Assembly (NCBI RefSeq): GCF_000485595.1
Contig: NW_014577724.1
Coordinates: forward strand, 16,070-54,930
Length of the DNA stretch: 38,861 bases
Direction: 5' to 3'
DNA from: Priapulus caudatus
Taxonomy: Eukaryota > Priapulida > Priapulimorpha > Priapulimorphida > Priapulidae
Part shown: positions 25,719 through 30,589 of the stretch, in pieces
How positions within the stretch are numbered: the stretch's first letter is position 1
How the letters are laid out: each line of letters opens with the position of its first letter
The notes under the pieces: model-generated
The model's database searches: none
Told to the model about the DNA's origin: nothing
Seen by the model: only the letters and a program-made list of their open reading frames with translations
Program-made: the position numbers and the translations under genes

Positions 25719-26381
25719 ATCTTTACTGCATGTAATTCAAATTACAAATACACATACTGAAGACAGTCTTTTTCATAGAGAAAAAATCTGGTAAATGCAA
25801 TAGTGTTGAGCAGTTAAAGTAATAAAATTTCTGAGTGATACAGTACAAAACAGCGCTATGCAACATGAAGGAAAAATATGTATAATCTGTGAGATTCTAT
25901 GATGATGAGTATTCTTGGTAATCTCCCTGTCCCACCTGTCATTGATCCCTCCTCTCATTCGATCTCTTATATCAGTTTCTCTCCACTCACATTTCTTTAT
26001 TATTTTCTACCTTCTCCCTTTCTCTCTCCTCTCCCCCATCTCTTCCTCTCTCTATCTCTTGCCTCCTCTCTCACACACACACCCCTCTTCCCCTCTCTCT
26101 CTTTCGTTCTCCACACCACGCAATGTTTACATCGTGAAGTTTCGTTGGTTTCATTGCATTGACATGGGTTTTTCTATTTAACGACCAATTGTTTCTGACG
26201 AAATATTTCTAGTACAAGAATTTGAATGGCTCTTGTTTTTTCTAGCCGAGGATACGGCCTGTACTTTGAGCAGACGTTAGACCGTGGAAGAACAGAGGCG
26301 TGTGATACGTTTGGCAATCCAGCACTATGCGAAAAAAAGGACTTTGTATGTAAAGTACTGGAAGTGTACAAGTTTGCGTAA
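5473..26381 (+). CDS. TBC1D24: TBC1D24-like protein (TBC + TLDc domains), ten exons, 5' end missing
   Basis: Coding exons are 5473-5685, 11733-11839, 12323-12436, 13037-13121, 18070-18176, 20048-20257, 22012-22092, 24867-25025, 25459-25664 and 26246-26381 (stop TAA). All introns are GT-AG and every junction phase agrees, giving about 471 residues. The first ~215 residues resemble the TBC (Rab-GAP-like) domain of TBC1D24: CPDITFGP, GRRITQTKMAYES, WLWWMFKDLPFSY and VYLCEGTKILYRVAMAI. The last ~170 form a TLDc domain: LIWHWMPP, MILIKTT, FGAYCSTDW, FGTGESFLFS, GGGRGYGLYF and DRGRTEACDTFGNPALC. The family (Skywalker in flies) works in synaptic/endosomal vesicle traffic, binds phosphoinositides through the TBC domain, and its TLDc domain is linked to oxidative-stress resistance. 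The human protein has 559 residues, so an N-terminal segment of roughly 80 residues is absent here; no such exon was recognised in the first 5.4 kb. Family assignment is very secure; orthology is inferred. Confidence 0.93.
5778..5850 (+). pseudogene. Tandem duplicate of the 3' end of exon A with its donor site
   Basis: Bases 5625-5697 recur at 5778-5850, offset 153 bp, with few differences (for example AAGATCTACC versus AAGATCGACC). The copy includes MFLHYMSEETAYA and a second GTGAGT donor at 5839. The similarity continues into the intron to about 5930. Splicing a 58-nt segment from the AG at 5779-5780 to the second donor would break the phase to exon B, so the copy is unlikely to act as a normal extra exon. 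Confidence 0.75.
5930..6235. repeat. 36-bp minisatellite downstream of exon A, about 8.5 units
   Basis: The unit contains ATGAATCCATCCTCCCGG and AGTTCTCCTCCCCC, period 36. It appears seeded from the intron part of the 153-bp exon A duplication, which holds TCCTCCCCGG and CCTATGAATCC. It stays open in the exon A frame (MNPSSRSSPPPS repeats) until a stop near 6237. Confidence 0.88.
6310..6450. repeat. Alternating purine-pyrimidine (GT/CG) tract
   Basis: GTGTGTGCACGTGTATGTG and ACACGCGCGTGCGCGCGTGC stretches alternate purine and pyrimidine almost without break, a composition prone to Z-DNA. No coding signal. Confidence 0.6.
6451..7017. other. Intron A-B, no gene
   Basis: AT-rich intronic sequence without recognised exon or element. 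Confidence 0.5.
7026..7490. mobile_element. 465-bp foldback element with 8-bp target duplication (hAT-like)
   Basis: Two arms of about 205 bp, nearly identical and inverted, meet around a short AT-rich centre (about 7233-7285). The ends are CACAGGCACTTGAAGCG and its complement. The direct octamer CTCGCAGT abuts both ends (7018-7025 and 7491-7498). An 8-bp duplication with CAGG-type ends fits hAT non-autonomous elements. Both strands read the same short peptide because of the symmetry; no transposase is encoded. Confidence 0.88.
7610..7658. mobile_element. Palindromic micro-element, ATCAGGAGTC end (49 bp)
   Basis: Perfect 17-bp arms, ATCAGGAGTCTATCAAT and its complement, around a 15-bp spacer. 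It is flanked by the direct triplet GTA (7607-7609 and 7659-7661). The arm is nearly the same as that at 14551. Confidence 0.75.
7662..10011. other. Intron A-B, mostly unassigned
   Basis: Holds GTGCGTACGCAC-like short palindromic motifs (8595-8735), a G homopolymer (8501-8510), a CACTCCTGAT/ATCAGGAGTG inverted pair (8388-8462) and a 244-codon frame (9392-10126) with no family resemblance. No exon supported. Confidence 0.5.
10012..10250. mobile_element. MITE with CAGTGGCGTAGC-type ends
   Basis: The left end CAGGGTCGTAGCCACGGGG and the complement of the right end, CAGTGGCGTAGCTAGGA, form imperfect terminal repeats; C/G homopolymer-rich internal segments follow. CAGTGGCGTAGC is a frequent end of hAT-type and related non-autonomous elements in animals. 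No 8-bp duplication was found. Confidence 0.55.
10470..10479. other. Assembly gap (10 N)
   Basis: Ten N bases interrupt the sequence. Immediately to the right lie three copies of a 22-bp unit (GTGTAATGTGGTAGCTGTG), so the gap probably sits in a minisatellite of unknown true length. It lies in the intron between exons A and B, so the gene model is not affected. Confidence 0.95.
10480..10548. repeat. 22-bp minisatellite abutting the gap, 3 visible units
   Basis: Three consecutive units built on GTGTAATGTGGTAGCTGTG; the third has two changes. Confidence 0.8.
10657..11008. repeat. Tandem duplication of about 190 bp
   Basis: Copies at about 10657-10831 and 10848-11008 share GACTTATTTAAGTTATGTG, GGTTGTAATATCAGAACTTG and TTGTACAATAGCAGTTGGGC in the same order and spacing, with about 10-15% difference. 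Confidence 0.8.
11009..11732. other. Intron A-B, 3' part
   Basis: No repeat or exon recognised; ends in the exon B acceptor. Confidence 0.5.
11733..11839 (+). CDS. TBC1D24: TBC1D24-like exon B
   Basis: The acceptor is TTTTAG before 11733 and the donor is GTATGT at 11840. Two bases complete the Cys codon split from exon A; the exon then encodes 35 residues including LLKAKHGRRITQTKMAYES. These align with the human segment around GRRLIDQSFLAFESS. The exon ends in phase 0. Confidence 0.92.
12323..12436 (+). CDS. TBC1D24: TBC1D24-like exon C
   Basis: Thirty-eight codons in phase 0 on both sides, with acceptor TTACAG before 12323 and donor GTAGGA at 12437. It encodes the WLWWMFKDLPFSYM stretch, the counterpart of the human W..WLFGELPLCY motif of the TBC domain. 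Confidence 0.92.
13037..13121 (+). CDS. TBC1D24: TBC1D24-like exon D
   Basis: The acceptor is TTTTCAG before 13037 and the donor is GTAAGT at 13122. It encodes VRIMDVYLCEGTKILYR and VAMAICILYIK, matching the RVFDVFLVEG..VLYRVALAIL block near the end of the TBC domain. The exon ends one base into a Ser codon completed 4.9 kb downstream at 18070. Confidence 0.93.
13370..13440. repeat. CA/CG dinucleotide-rich tract
   Basis: CACACACACACAGACC followed by ACGCACACGTGCACGTGCG; alternating purine-pyrimidine in the intron just after exon D. Confidence 0.6.
14023..14052. repeat. 30-bp near-perfect palindrome around GATATATCG
   Basis: GGGTACGGTTCGATATATCG and the following bases form arms GGGTACG..TTCGAT with two unpaired G positions. 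It sits in a short region of repeated GGTACC/CCAGGGTAC motifs and is followed by telomere-like CCCTAACCC at about 14125-14148. Possibly the core of another foldback element. Confidence 0.45.
14551..14588. mobile_element. Palindromic micro-element, ATCAGGAGTC end (38 bp)
   Basis: Perfect 15-bp arms, ATCAGGAGTCTATCA and its complement, around an 8-bp spacer. It is flanked by the direct triplet ATG (14548-14550 and 14589-14591). The arms match the element at 7610. Confidence 0.75.
14936..15066. repeat. ACGC/ACCC microsatellite
   Basis: A run of CACGCACGCACGCACTCACG and CACCCACCCACGCACG units over about 130 bp. It creates spurious His/Thr/Arg/Pro-rich ORFs. Confidence 0.85.
15462..15630. mobile_element. 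Truncated second copy of the 20.3-kb MITE
   Basis: The left end ACTGGGTTTACACT and the interior (GGCAAATTGGACCAATTTCG, AGCAACTAGTTGGGAGATTA) follow the 20312-20512 element collinearly. The right terminal repeat is lost after GTTGGCGAATTG. Confidence 0.65.
15691..15742. mobile_element. Palindromic hairpin flanked by CCTAGG, possible member of the same family
   Basis: A near-palindrome with inner arm ACAAAGAGCTTATAATGA (15697 onward) and its complement with a small bulge. CCTAGG lies on both sides. The arm resembles ATCAAGAGCGTATAAAGA in 13 of 16 aligned positions. CCTAGG is itself palindromic, so it may be arm rather than a target duplication. Confidence 0.5.
16304..16731. mobile_element. 428-bp MITE with GGGGCACACGAGCG ends and TA flanks
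   Basis: Both ends read GGGGCACACGAGCGATTTTT inward and are flanked by TA (16302-16303 and 16732-16733). The right end carries two further inward copies of the terminal unit (about 16605-16675). ATCGGGCGATAAAAATCGC-type modules recur throughout the element. TA duplication suggests a Tc1/mariner-type mobiliser. No coding capacity. Confidence 0.75.
16740..18069. other. Intron D-E, 3' part
   Basis: AT-rich apart from the TA palindrome at 17560. Short frames show no family resemblance. Confidence 0.5.
17560..17615. repeat. AT-only palindromic tract
   Basis: TATAATGTAGTG...TATTATATAATATAATAT and mirrored sequence ending ATATAGTGCTATG; a self-complementary AT run in the intron between exons D and E. 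Confidence 0.6.
18070..18176 (+). CDS. TBC1D24: TBC1D24-like exon E
   Basis: The acceptor is TGTTTTAG before 18070 and the donor is GTATGT at 18177. The exon completes the Ser codon of exon D and adds 35 residues, ending in TLPVDKLLK. This corresponds to the human segment ending SPEKLLEKA. Phase 0 at the end. Confidence 0.88.
18222..18365. repeat. GTGTTCGTGT and CAG-rich simple repeats after exon E
   Basis: GTGTGTTAGTGTGTTCGTGT repeats (18225-18270) are followed by AGCCAGC/CAGCAG-rich sequence (18298-18362), both within 200 bp of the exon E donor. Confidence 0.65.
18525..19015. repeat. 19-bp minisatellite, about 25 units
   Basis: Unit CCACCCTGCTGTGGTCCAT, period 19, with point variants (CTTCTG, GATCC, CACCC for CATCC). 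Long His/Pro/Cys or Gly/Trp ORFs in many frames are artefacts of the repeat. It is in the intron between exons E and F. Confidence 0.95.
19425..19461. mobile_element. Palindromic micro-element, ACCAGAGC end (37 bp), nested in a hAT-like MITE
   Basis: Perfect 18-bp arms, ACCAGAGCATATAAATCA and its complement, around one base. It is flanked by the direct triplet AAC (19422-19424 and 19462-19464). The arm differs from ATCAAGAGCGTATAAAG by one missing base and a few substitutions. It sits inside the element at 19210-19752, so it inserted later. Confidence 0.7.
19500..19588. mobile_element. Nested inverted-repeat element inside the 19.2-kb MITE
   Basis: The arms TATGATATGACTACTAGGCACTT and complement (imperfect at one base pair) enclose an A-rich/T-rich centre. 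It may be another small foldback insertion or a subterminal part of the host element. Confidence 0.45.
19909..19938 (+). other. Candidate in-frame 30-nt microexon of the TBC1D24-like gene
   Basis: A 30-nt stretch is preceded by CGCGTTGCAG, identical to the acceptor of exon F, and followed by a consensus GTAAGT donor. It is phase 0 on both sides and would insert TLFFTRYLNM between exons E and F. Its first 24 bases match the first 24 bases of exon F at 16 positions, and T, F, R and L are shared in register. The upstream intron segment is also duplicated (19831-19908 versus 19945-20047). It is therefore probably a partial tandem duplication of the exon F 5' end that has acquired a donor. Whether it is spliced is unknown. 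Confidence 0.4.
20048..20257 (+). CDS. TBC1D24: TBC1D24-like exon F (TBC end and linker)
   Basis: Seventy codons, phase 0 on both sides, with acceptor CGCGTTGCAG before 20048 and donor GTAAGA at 20258. It starts TSFGIRGLRRKDLNK, matching human AFAIRLFSRKEI. It continues into a basic, Met-rich linker between the TBC and TLDc domains that has no close family match. The exon is GC-rich. Its 5' end has a degenerate tandem copy 139 bp upstream (see the candidate microexon at 19909). Confidence 0.9.
20312..20512. mobile_element. 201-bp MITE with AGCTGGGTTTACACT ends (intact copy)
   Basis: It begins AGCTGGGTTTACACT and ends with the exact complement. The interior (GGAGATTAGAACATGTTCTA and TTCGCAATT motifs) is shared with the copy at 15462. 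It lies 55 bp downstream of the exon F donor. Confidence 0.75.
20568..20865. repeat. Tandem duplication of about 120-130 bp
   Basis: Copies at about 20568-20698 and 20742-20865 share GTGGCGTAGA, TGTGATA, TGCAGTACC, GTGAAATC and AAATTTAG in order, at clearly diverged identity. A short ORF across it is not supported as a gene. Confidence 0.65.
21479..21553. repeat. TA-rich tract preceding the 21.55-kb palindrome
   Basis: Runs of ATATAT over about 70 bp, continuing on the other side of the palindromic element to about 21642. Confidence 0.7.
21554..21627. mobile_element. Palindromic micro-element, ATCAGGAGC end (74 bp) in a TA-rich tract
   Basis: Perfect 22-bp arms beginning ATCAGGAGCTAATAATGA, around a 30-bp spacer. 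The flanks are (TA)n, so a target duplication cannot be resolved (AT on both sides fits). It lies in the intron between exons F and G. Confidence 0.7.
22012..22092 (+). CDS. TBC1D24: TBC1D24-like exon G (linker to TLDc)
   Basis: Twenty-seven codons, phase 0 on both sides, with acceptor ACCACAG before 22012 and donor GTAAGT at 22093. The end, VVTSEQ, joins in frame to LHLIWHWMPP of the next exon and reconstitutes the start of the TLDc fold. Most of this short exon is poorly conserved, so it is supported mainly by splice sites, frame and position. Confidence 0.78.
22093..24356. other. Intron G-H, largely unassigned
   Basis: Contains the GGGCCT repeat (23247-23280). At about 23700-24200 is a degenerate run of related TTACTGTAG/GTTTACATTG-like phrases that may be a very old tandem repeat. 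A 62-codon Lys-rich minus-strand frame (23513-23701) is not assigned. Confidence 0.45.
23247..23280. repeat. GGGCCT hexamer repeat
   Basis: About five consecutive CCTGGG units. It reads Gly-Pro on both strands, giving artefactual ORFs. Confidence 0.85.
24357..24588. mobile_element. 232-bp inverted-repeat element with GGGGCTTATGTC ends
   Basis: The ends TAAAGCGGGGCTTATGTCGG and complement of the right TTAAGGGGGGCTTATGTCGG are inverted repeats of about 50 bp. The interior has many CAACTGGAAGC-type repeats. TTAA at the right edge hints at a TTAA target, but the left edge reads CTAAA. The symmetry makes both strands encode the same short peptide (MSGLR.DSTGSNW), which is not a gene. Confidence 0.7.
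24867..25025 (+). CDS. TBC1D24: TBC1D24-like exon H (TLDc N-terminal half)
   Basis: Fifty-three codons, phase 0 on both sides, with acceptor TTCTAG before 24867 and donor GTGAGT at 25026. It encodes LIWHWMPPRITIYEPELIF, HGTSITTFFDKV and EPTMILIKTT, a clear match to the opening strands and helix of TLDc domains. Confidence 0.94.
25217..25324. repeat. GTT trinucleotide repeat
   Basis: GTTGTTGTTATTGTTATTAT, then two long (GTT)n runs separated by GATGGT. It lies in the intron between exons H and I. Confidence 0.85.
25459..25664 (+). CDS. TBC1D24: TBC1D24-like exon I (TLDc core)
   Basis: The acceptor is GTGACAG before 25459 and the donor is GTAAGC at 25665. It encodes IFGAYCSTDWEDRRR, YFGTGESFLFS and MFLAANHSMITVGGG, all hallmark TLDc blocks. 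Compared with human TBC1D24, the segment between the FGTG and MF.A blocks is short; the long human insertion is absent. It ends two bases into a Gly codon. Confidence 0.95.
25677..25717. repeat. ATT trinucleotide repeat beside exon I
   Basis: About 13 ATT units starting 12 bp after the exon I donor site. Confidence 0.9.
25970..26112. repeat. Pyrimidine-rich (CT) tract in the last intron
   Basis: TTCTCTCCACTC, CCCTTTCTCTCCTCTCCCCC and similar; a long polypyrimidine region 130-270 bp upstream of the terminal exon acceptor. Confidence 0.6.
26246..26381 (+). CDS. TBC1D24: TBC1D24-like terminal exon J
   Basis: The acceptor is TTTTCTAG before 26246. It completes the split Gly codon, then encodes RGYGLYFEQTLDRGRTE, CDTFGNPALC and a C-terminal VLEVYKFA before TAA at 26379-26381. 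This is the end of the TLDc domain; the human protein runs about six residues further. No AATAAA poly(A) signal was seen until about 27527. Confidence 0.95.
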
Positions 26382-26412
26382 GTTCTTCCAACGAACCACA
26401 CTCCAACAAGCA

Positions 26413-26613
26413 CCGCCGTGCGGAGTACATCACTAACTGCTAGCAAGTTCTACCACTGTGCAGCGTACTTCACTAAGTGCTAGCAGAATGCACCGCTGTG
26501 CCAAGTACATCACAAAGTGCTGGCAAGACCCACCACTGTGCAAGCGTACTTCACTAAGTGCTGGCAAACTGCACCATCCTGCAGAGTACATCAGTAATTG
26601 CTGGGAAGATGCA
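26413..26613. repeat. 40-bp tandem repeat just after the TBC1D24 stop codon, 5 units
   Basis: Five units of 40-41 bp with core CCACTGTGC...GTGCTAGCAAG begin 32 bp after the stop, presumably in the 3'UTR. Units 1, 3 and 5 carry AGTACATCA, while units 2 and 4 carry GCGTACTTCAC, so the array alternates two types (an 80-bp higher-order period). Confidence 0.8.
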
Positions 26614-26879
26614 CAATTGTGGAGGGAAAGCCTTAAGTAACTGAGACAATATCAATCTACTGACTAGCGAAGATTAGTCGTAACCGGGTAAACTCCAGCA
26701 TGCTTGGGGCAGGAAGTTCTTGTGAACAATTTTTTAATTACTCTATGCCAATTATGGCTTTACAGTAAGCAAAACAGCTTGTTTTAACATTTGAACATGG
26801 AATTTTATTGAGCACGGATAGTGCCATTGCTTCTTCTTCTTCTTGGGTCACTACACTACACTCGGCCTAGCTACTGCAG

Positions 26880-27165
26880 CACACAGGACATTACACGGTG
26901 GTTGAAAACCTTAAGGTCTCCAGGTCTACAGGGCTCTGGTAATAGGGGGCATTCCAGGAGATGTCCCATAGTCTGGCCCCCCTCGCAGTCACATTCGGTT
27001 GGGCTATCTTCAATGTATCCCCATTTCTGCATGAGTGGACCCTGCATCGACCACCCCTGTCCTCATGCGATTTAGGCATAGCCAGGTAGGTCGTGCCTCA
27101 TTGGCTCCTGGTGGGAGGGATTCCTGGATTGCTACAAAGCTGATAGTCAATTCACCCATGTATGT
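26880..27165 (-). pseudogene. Decayed C-terminal tail of a non-LTR retrotransposon reverse transcriptase ORF
   Basis: Read on the minus strand, one frame gives SLPPGANEARPTWLCLNRM then RTG, the typical sequence just upstream of the terminal Zn-knuckle-like motif of jockey/CR1-type ORF2 proteins. After frame changes near 27045, another frame gives QKWGYIEDSP, TECDC and QTMGHLLECPLLPEPC, fitting the C-x-C...H-x4-C knuckle. At least two frameshifts separate the parts, and no upstream polymerase or endonuclease domain was found, so this is a dead 5'-truncated copy. The clade is uncertain. Confidence 0.7.
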
Positions 27166-27532
27166 GTAACCATAGCAACGTGTTGCCAGTAGTGTATATA
27201 TATACATGTTGTTAAATCATCAAGGTCCTCCCTGCAGACACCGTGGTCATGCAGTCAGATGTACATGTACATGCATCATCGATGTAATTCCTGTAGGGTG
27301 GTACGCGTTTAGTGAGTTGTGTCTGTCATGCTTGCCTTCGAGTGCGTGAGTAGATGATCGTGTGTGCCTAGAGTGCAGTCGCAAGAATTTATCGATAAGT
27401 GCAAGGGTCAGGATTGCTTGACAGGTAAAACGACAAGGTTAAATACATCTAAGACTATTCCACGGTTTTAATTTCAATACTGAGGGTGAGGTTCTCAGTG
27501 AGTGCATCATTAATGATGTAGTTATGAATAAA

Positions 27533-27723
27533 ATAAAGAGCGTATAAAGAAGGAGAGCGTACAGTATTATTTGAATTAATAAACTCCCCGTTTTATTTTG
27601 ACGATTCTTTGCAGTATTATTGATCAGCTGTCCTACCTGGCAAAGTTTCTTAATTCAACTAATACTGCAACATGGTTTCAGCATTTCATCGTTGTACGCT
27701 CTCCTTCTTTATACGCTCTTGAT
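27533..27723. mobile_element. 191-bp relative of the palindromic micro-elements
   Basis: The terminal arms begin ATMAAGAGCGTATAAAGA and extend about 30 bp. The flanks are direct AAA triplets (27530-27532 and 27724-27726). Inside is a second inverted repeat (AGTATTATTTGAATTAA with its near-complement). No ORF of note. It shares its ends with the 42-bp element at 3261 and may be a less-deleted parent form. Confidence 0.7.
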
Positions 27724-27770
27724 AAAATGTGCAAAATTCTGTTGTGTATATGATATATATATATATATAT

Positions 27771-28085
27771 CAGGGCTGGCCAACATTGGTGATAGGTGAG
27801 AGTGAGATGGAGGGCGGCGAAGGCGCCGAGCGGGGGGTGGTGTGGAATAGCATCCAATTTGTGGCCAATTTGGTGCAATCTAAATGCTGTTTTCAGATAT
27901 TGTAAGATTTTTTTTGGGCTGTGTGAGATATTTTAGCGTTTTTAGTTCATGCAGAGTTTTATGCGATGGCTATTGGCTAGCATCTTTTTTGCTGTGGGTG
28001 AGATATTGTATAGATAGCGTGAGGCGTGAGATTTGGTCAAAATGCTGATCTCAGACCGGTCAATGACCGTGAGAGTTGGAGCCTG
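27771..28085. mobile_element. Possible hAT-like fragment with CAGGGCT..CCAAC ends
   Basis: The left boundary CAGGGCTGGCCAAC follows a (TA)n tract, and the complement of the right boundary reads CAGGCTCCAACTCTCACGG. The similarity of the ends is weak, and no target duplication can be defined beside the TA repeat. Confidence 0.3.
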
Positions 28086-28501
28086 TATTATGATATATTA
28101 TATACTAATAAGAGGAAAACTAGCACGATGCTAACATATATGACAGTTGAATTGCCCTGTAGGCCGTTGAATAGATGTCTTACTATTGTGTGTGTGCATC
28201 GTAGGAGGTGAGTAGTTGCATGTTGTGCGTGTTCGTTCGTGAAGCACAGGCTGGTCTAGATCTGTCCATTCTAGTGTGCACTGCAGTACTGGTGATATTT
28301 GTGTGTGCGCGCGTGCGCACTTGCCAGCTCGCGTACAGGCTAACTGGTAATGCTTATATATGAATACATGTAAATGTGGAAGAACACTTTGCATGCTAAA
28401 AAATGTATATTGCCACGTTGGTTTTCTGATATGCATAGTCACACACATGCAACATGCAATCTCTGTGTCATACCTGATCTGTAATGCGTTATATTTGCTA
28501 A

Positions 28502-28732
28502 CGCTCCATTAGGAGTGTTCCCGACTTTGATATCATTAATGGCTTATGATTATGATAATGATTATTGAATTGATAATCCTAAAGCCGTAACGCCTAACGC
28601 TACCCTACCTAATGACATTAAACCAAAGAATATAATGACGCATGACCATATATCATATATATATATATAGGTATATAATGATGTATTATGACCATTTAAA
28701 TTAAAAGTTGGGGAGAACTCCTAATGGAGTAT
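28502..28732. mobile_element. About 230-bp MITE with CTCCATTAGGAGT ends, copy 1
   Basis: The left end ACGCTCCATTAGGAGTG and the complement of the right end ATACTCCATTAGGAGTT are inverted repeats. The interior contains CGTAACGCCTAACGC followed by AT-rich sequence. A relative is present at 32146-32338. Confidence 0.65.
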
Positions 28733-28894
28733 TCCTGTTATATTAACGGTGGCTCAATGTGTATTTAGGCACTGTGTGTATTATTGTTATACTCTGTGCA
28801 GCTCGTGTGTATCGCACATCCATACAAAGAGACAATCCTAACAACTGTTACGTTGTAGGAGCTACTATAGTGCGGGCGTAACATCCGTACCGAG

Positions 28895-29005
28895 AGTGGG
28901 GCCCGGACGCCCCCAGCGTCAGCGCCCCGGTCCGGCCCGGTCCGCCGCGCGCCGGCCCGGGCGCAGCCCGACGACCCCGGGACCCCAGTCGGGTCGAAGA
29001 CCGCA
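28895..29005. other. Isolated GC-rich island
   Basis: About 110 bp of very GC-rich sequence (CCGGTCCGGCCCGGTCCGCC and similar) within AT-rich surroundings, with CpG-dense palindromic pieces. No exon, rRNA or tRNA was recognised. Confidence 0.6.
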
Positions 29006-30589
29006 TGCGCGTTCAAATCTGCCATGTAAAGGGGTATTTTCGCGGAAAAATCGCCGGCAAGAATTGTAAAAGGGGGTGTATTTGCTTTTCAGCGCCGGGT
29101 TTTTTTTAAAGGGGGGTGTTTTTCCTCTCTCTCTTTATCTTGAATATCATCAGACAACGTTTATTAATCGGATCAAATTCGGGCTGATTTCTGCTAGTTT
29201 TGGCAGTCATTGCGGTTTTTTATTTGAAAATAATATATTGCTCCCTGTTCCCTCGCTCACTGAAGCTCGGCACTCCGTAGTGTAGACTGGTAGCGCGGTC
29301 GACTGTTCACCGCTACCTAACGTCATGACGTCATGTCGCGAAGGATACGTCCGGAGTGAAGGTGGCGAGGGTTACAAGTCTAATTACGTAGCTGTTCGCG
29401 GTTTAGGGGGTATCTTCCAAGGGCGGAACCGCAAAAGCCGAGAAAGGGGGTTGAGAATTTTTGGCGTCCTGAGATGAGGTGGTGTTTCAAGGGAGGGAAC
29501 GAGCATATGCGGACTATCACTGAGTGGGGGGGCGGGGTGGGGGATGATCGCGATAGCGGGGGCAAACTAACCTTGGCTGCGGCAGGCAGTCGGCCGGCGG
29601 TGACCGTAGGCATGCCAGGTGCTAGGCGGGTCTGGGGCATGCCCGCCGAAATTTTTGAATTATTTTAAGCCATTTTCTGCAATTGAGGCATACTGTGGGC
29701 CTATTCTCATGTCTGTGCACTATCGTCAACGCCTAGACTCAACCGCTACAATTAGGATTCAAACCTTTCCATGAATTTTCAGAGGAGCGTACAAGTTTAG
29801 GTTACTAATGTATAATACATGTAATTAACAGGTAGAATTGCAATTTCTCAGCAGATTGTCGTTTTTTTTTGCTATGTTTGCAACATACTTTTTGGCTATT
29901 TTTTTTCTCTTTTTTTGATCTGGGGGATGATAGTGTAGGAGGCATCCCCCTCATTCAAAGAGGCGGGAATGCATCCCATCCCGGATTTTAGCCCTGCTAT
30001 AGAAAAGTACGGCTTGTTTTGTTCTTTCGAAATAGGAATGAGCGTCCTGTGACAAGAATTAGATTCTGCAATACGCCCATGTTTATAAGTGCTGTGAAGG
30101 TAATAGTAGTTACAAGTAATGTGGCTTGTAGGTATTTGGTAGTGCAACGCTTATACGTTCCTAGTAACAAGTGTCGTGCATAGAACAAGTACATTGATAT
30201 TAACAGAATTCGATAATTAATTGAAATTGACTTATCCCCCTGGTGTCTATGAAAGGCGGGTTTAGCTAATCAGTATTTCAATCGGCTGTGCTGAAGATAA
30301 TATTTATAACAACGTGGCACAAAGTTGACGTCTTGGCGTGCACAAATGTGTGTGTAAATACAAAGTGAGTGGGCTTGATTTTCCAACAATATCTAACAAT
30401 ATTAAATGGGAAAGTGGCTGACTTGCTTGGGTGTATAGGTCAATTATAATAATTTACTTCTGATAATAACAATGTCTGCTACGGTGTTAATATTGTTTAT
30501 AGCAATAAGAACACGTCTTAGCTTTATAAATATGTAGATATTATAAATATATATCAAGTAATGTTTCTGTATATATGAATCAATGTGCG
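29006..30589. other. Intergenic, no gene recognised
   Basis: 29280-29640 is richer in CpG and contains the CRE-like palindrome TGACGTCA (29325-29332), but no exon could be identified. The rest is AT-rich. Confidence 0.45.

Noticed and set aside
29380-29668. ORFs in the moderately GC-rich stretch near 29.5 kb
   Set aside because: Low-complexity Pro/Gly-rich translations on both strands, no domain and no splice context.
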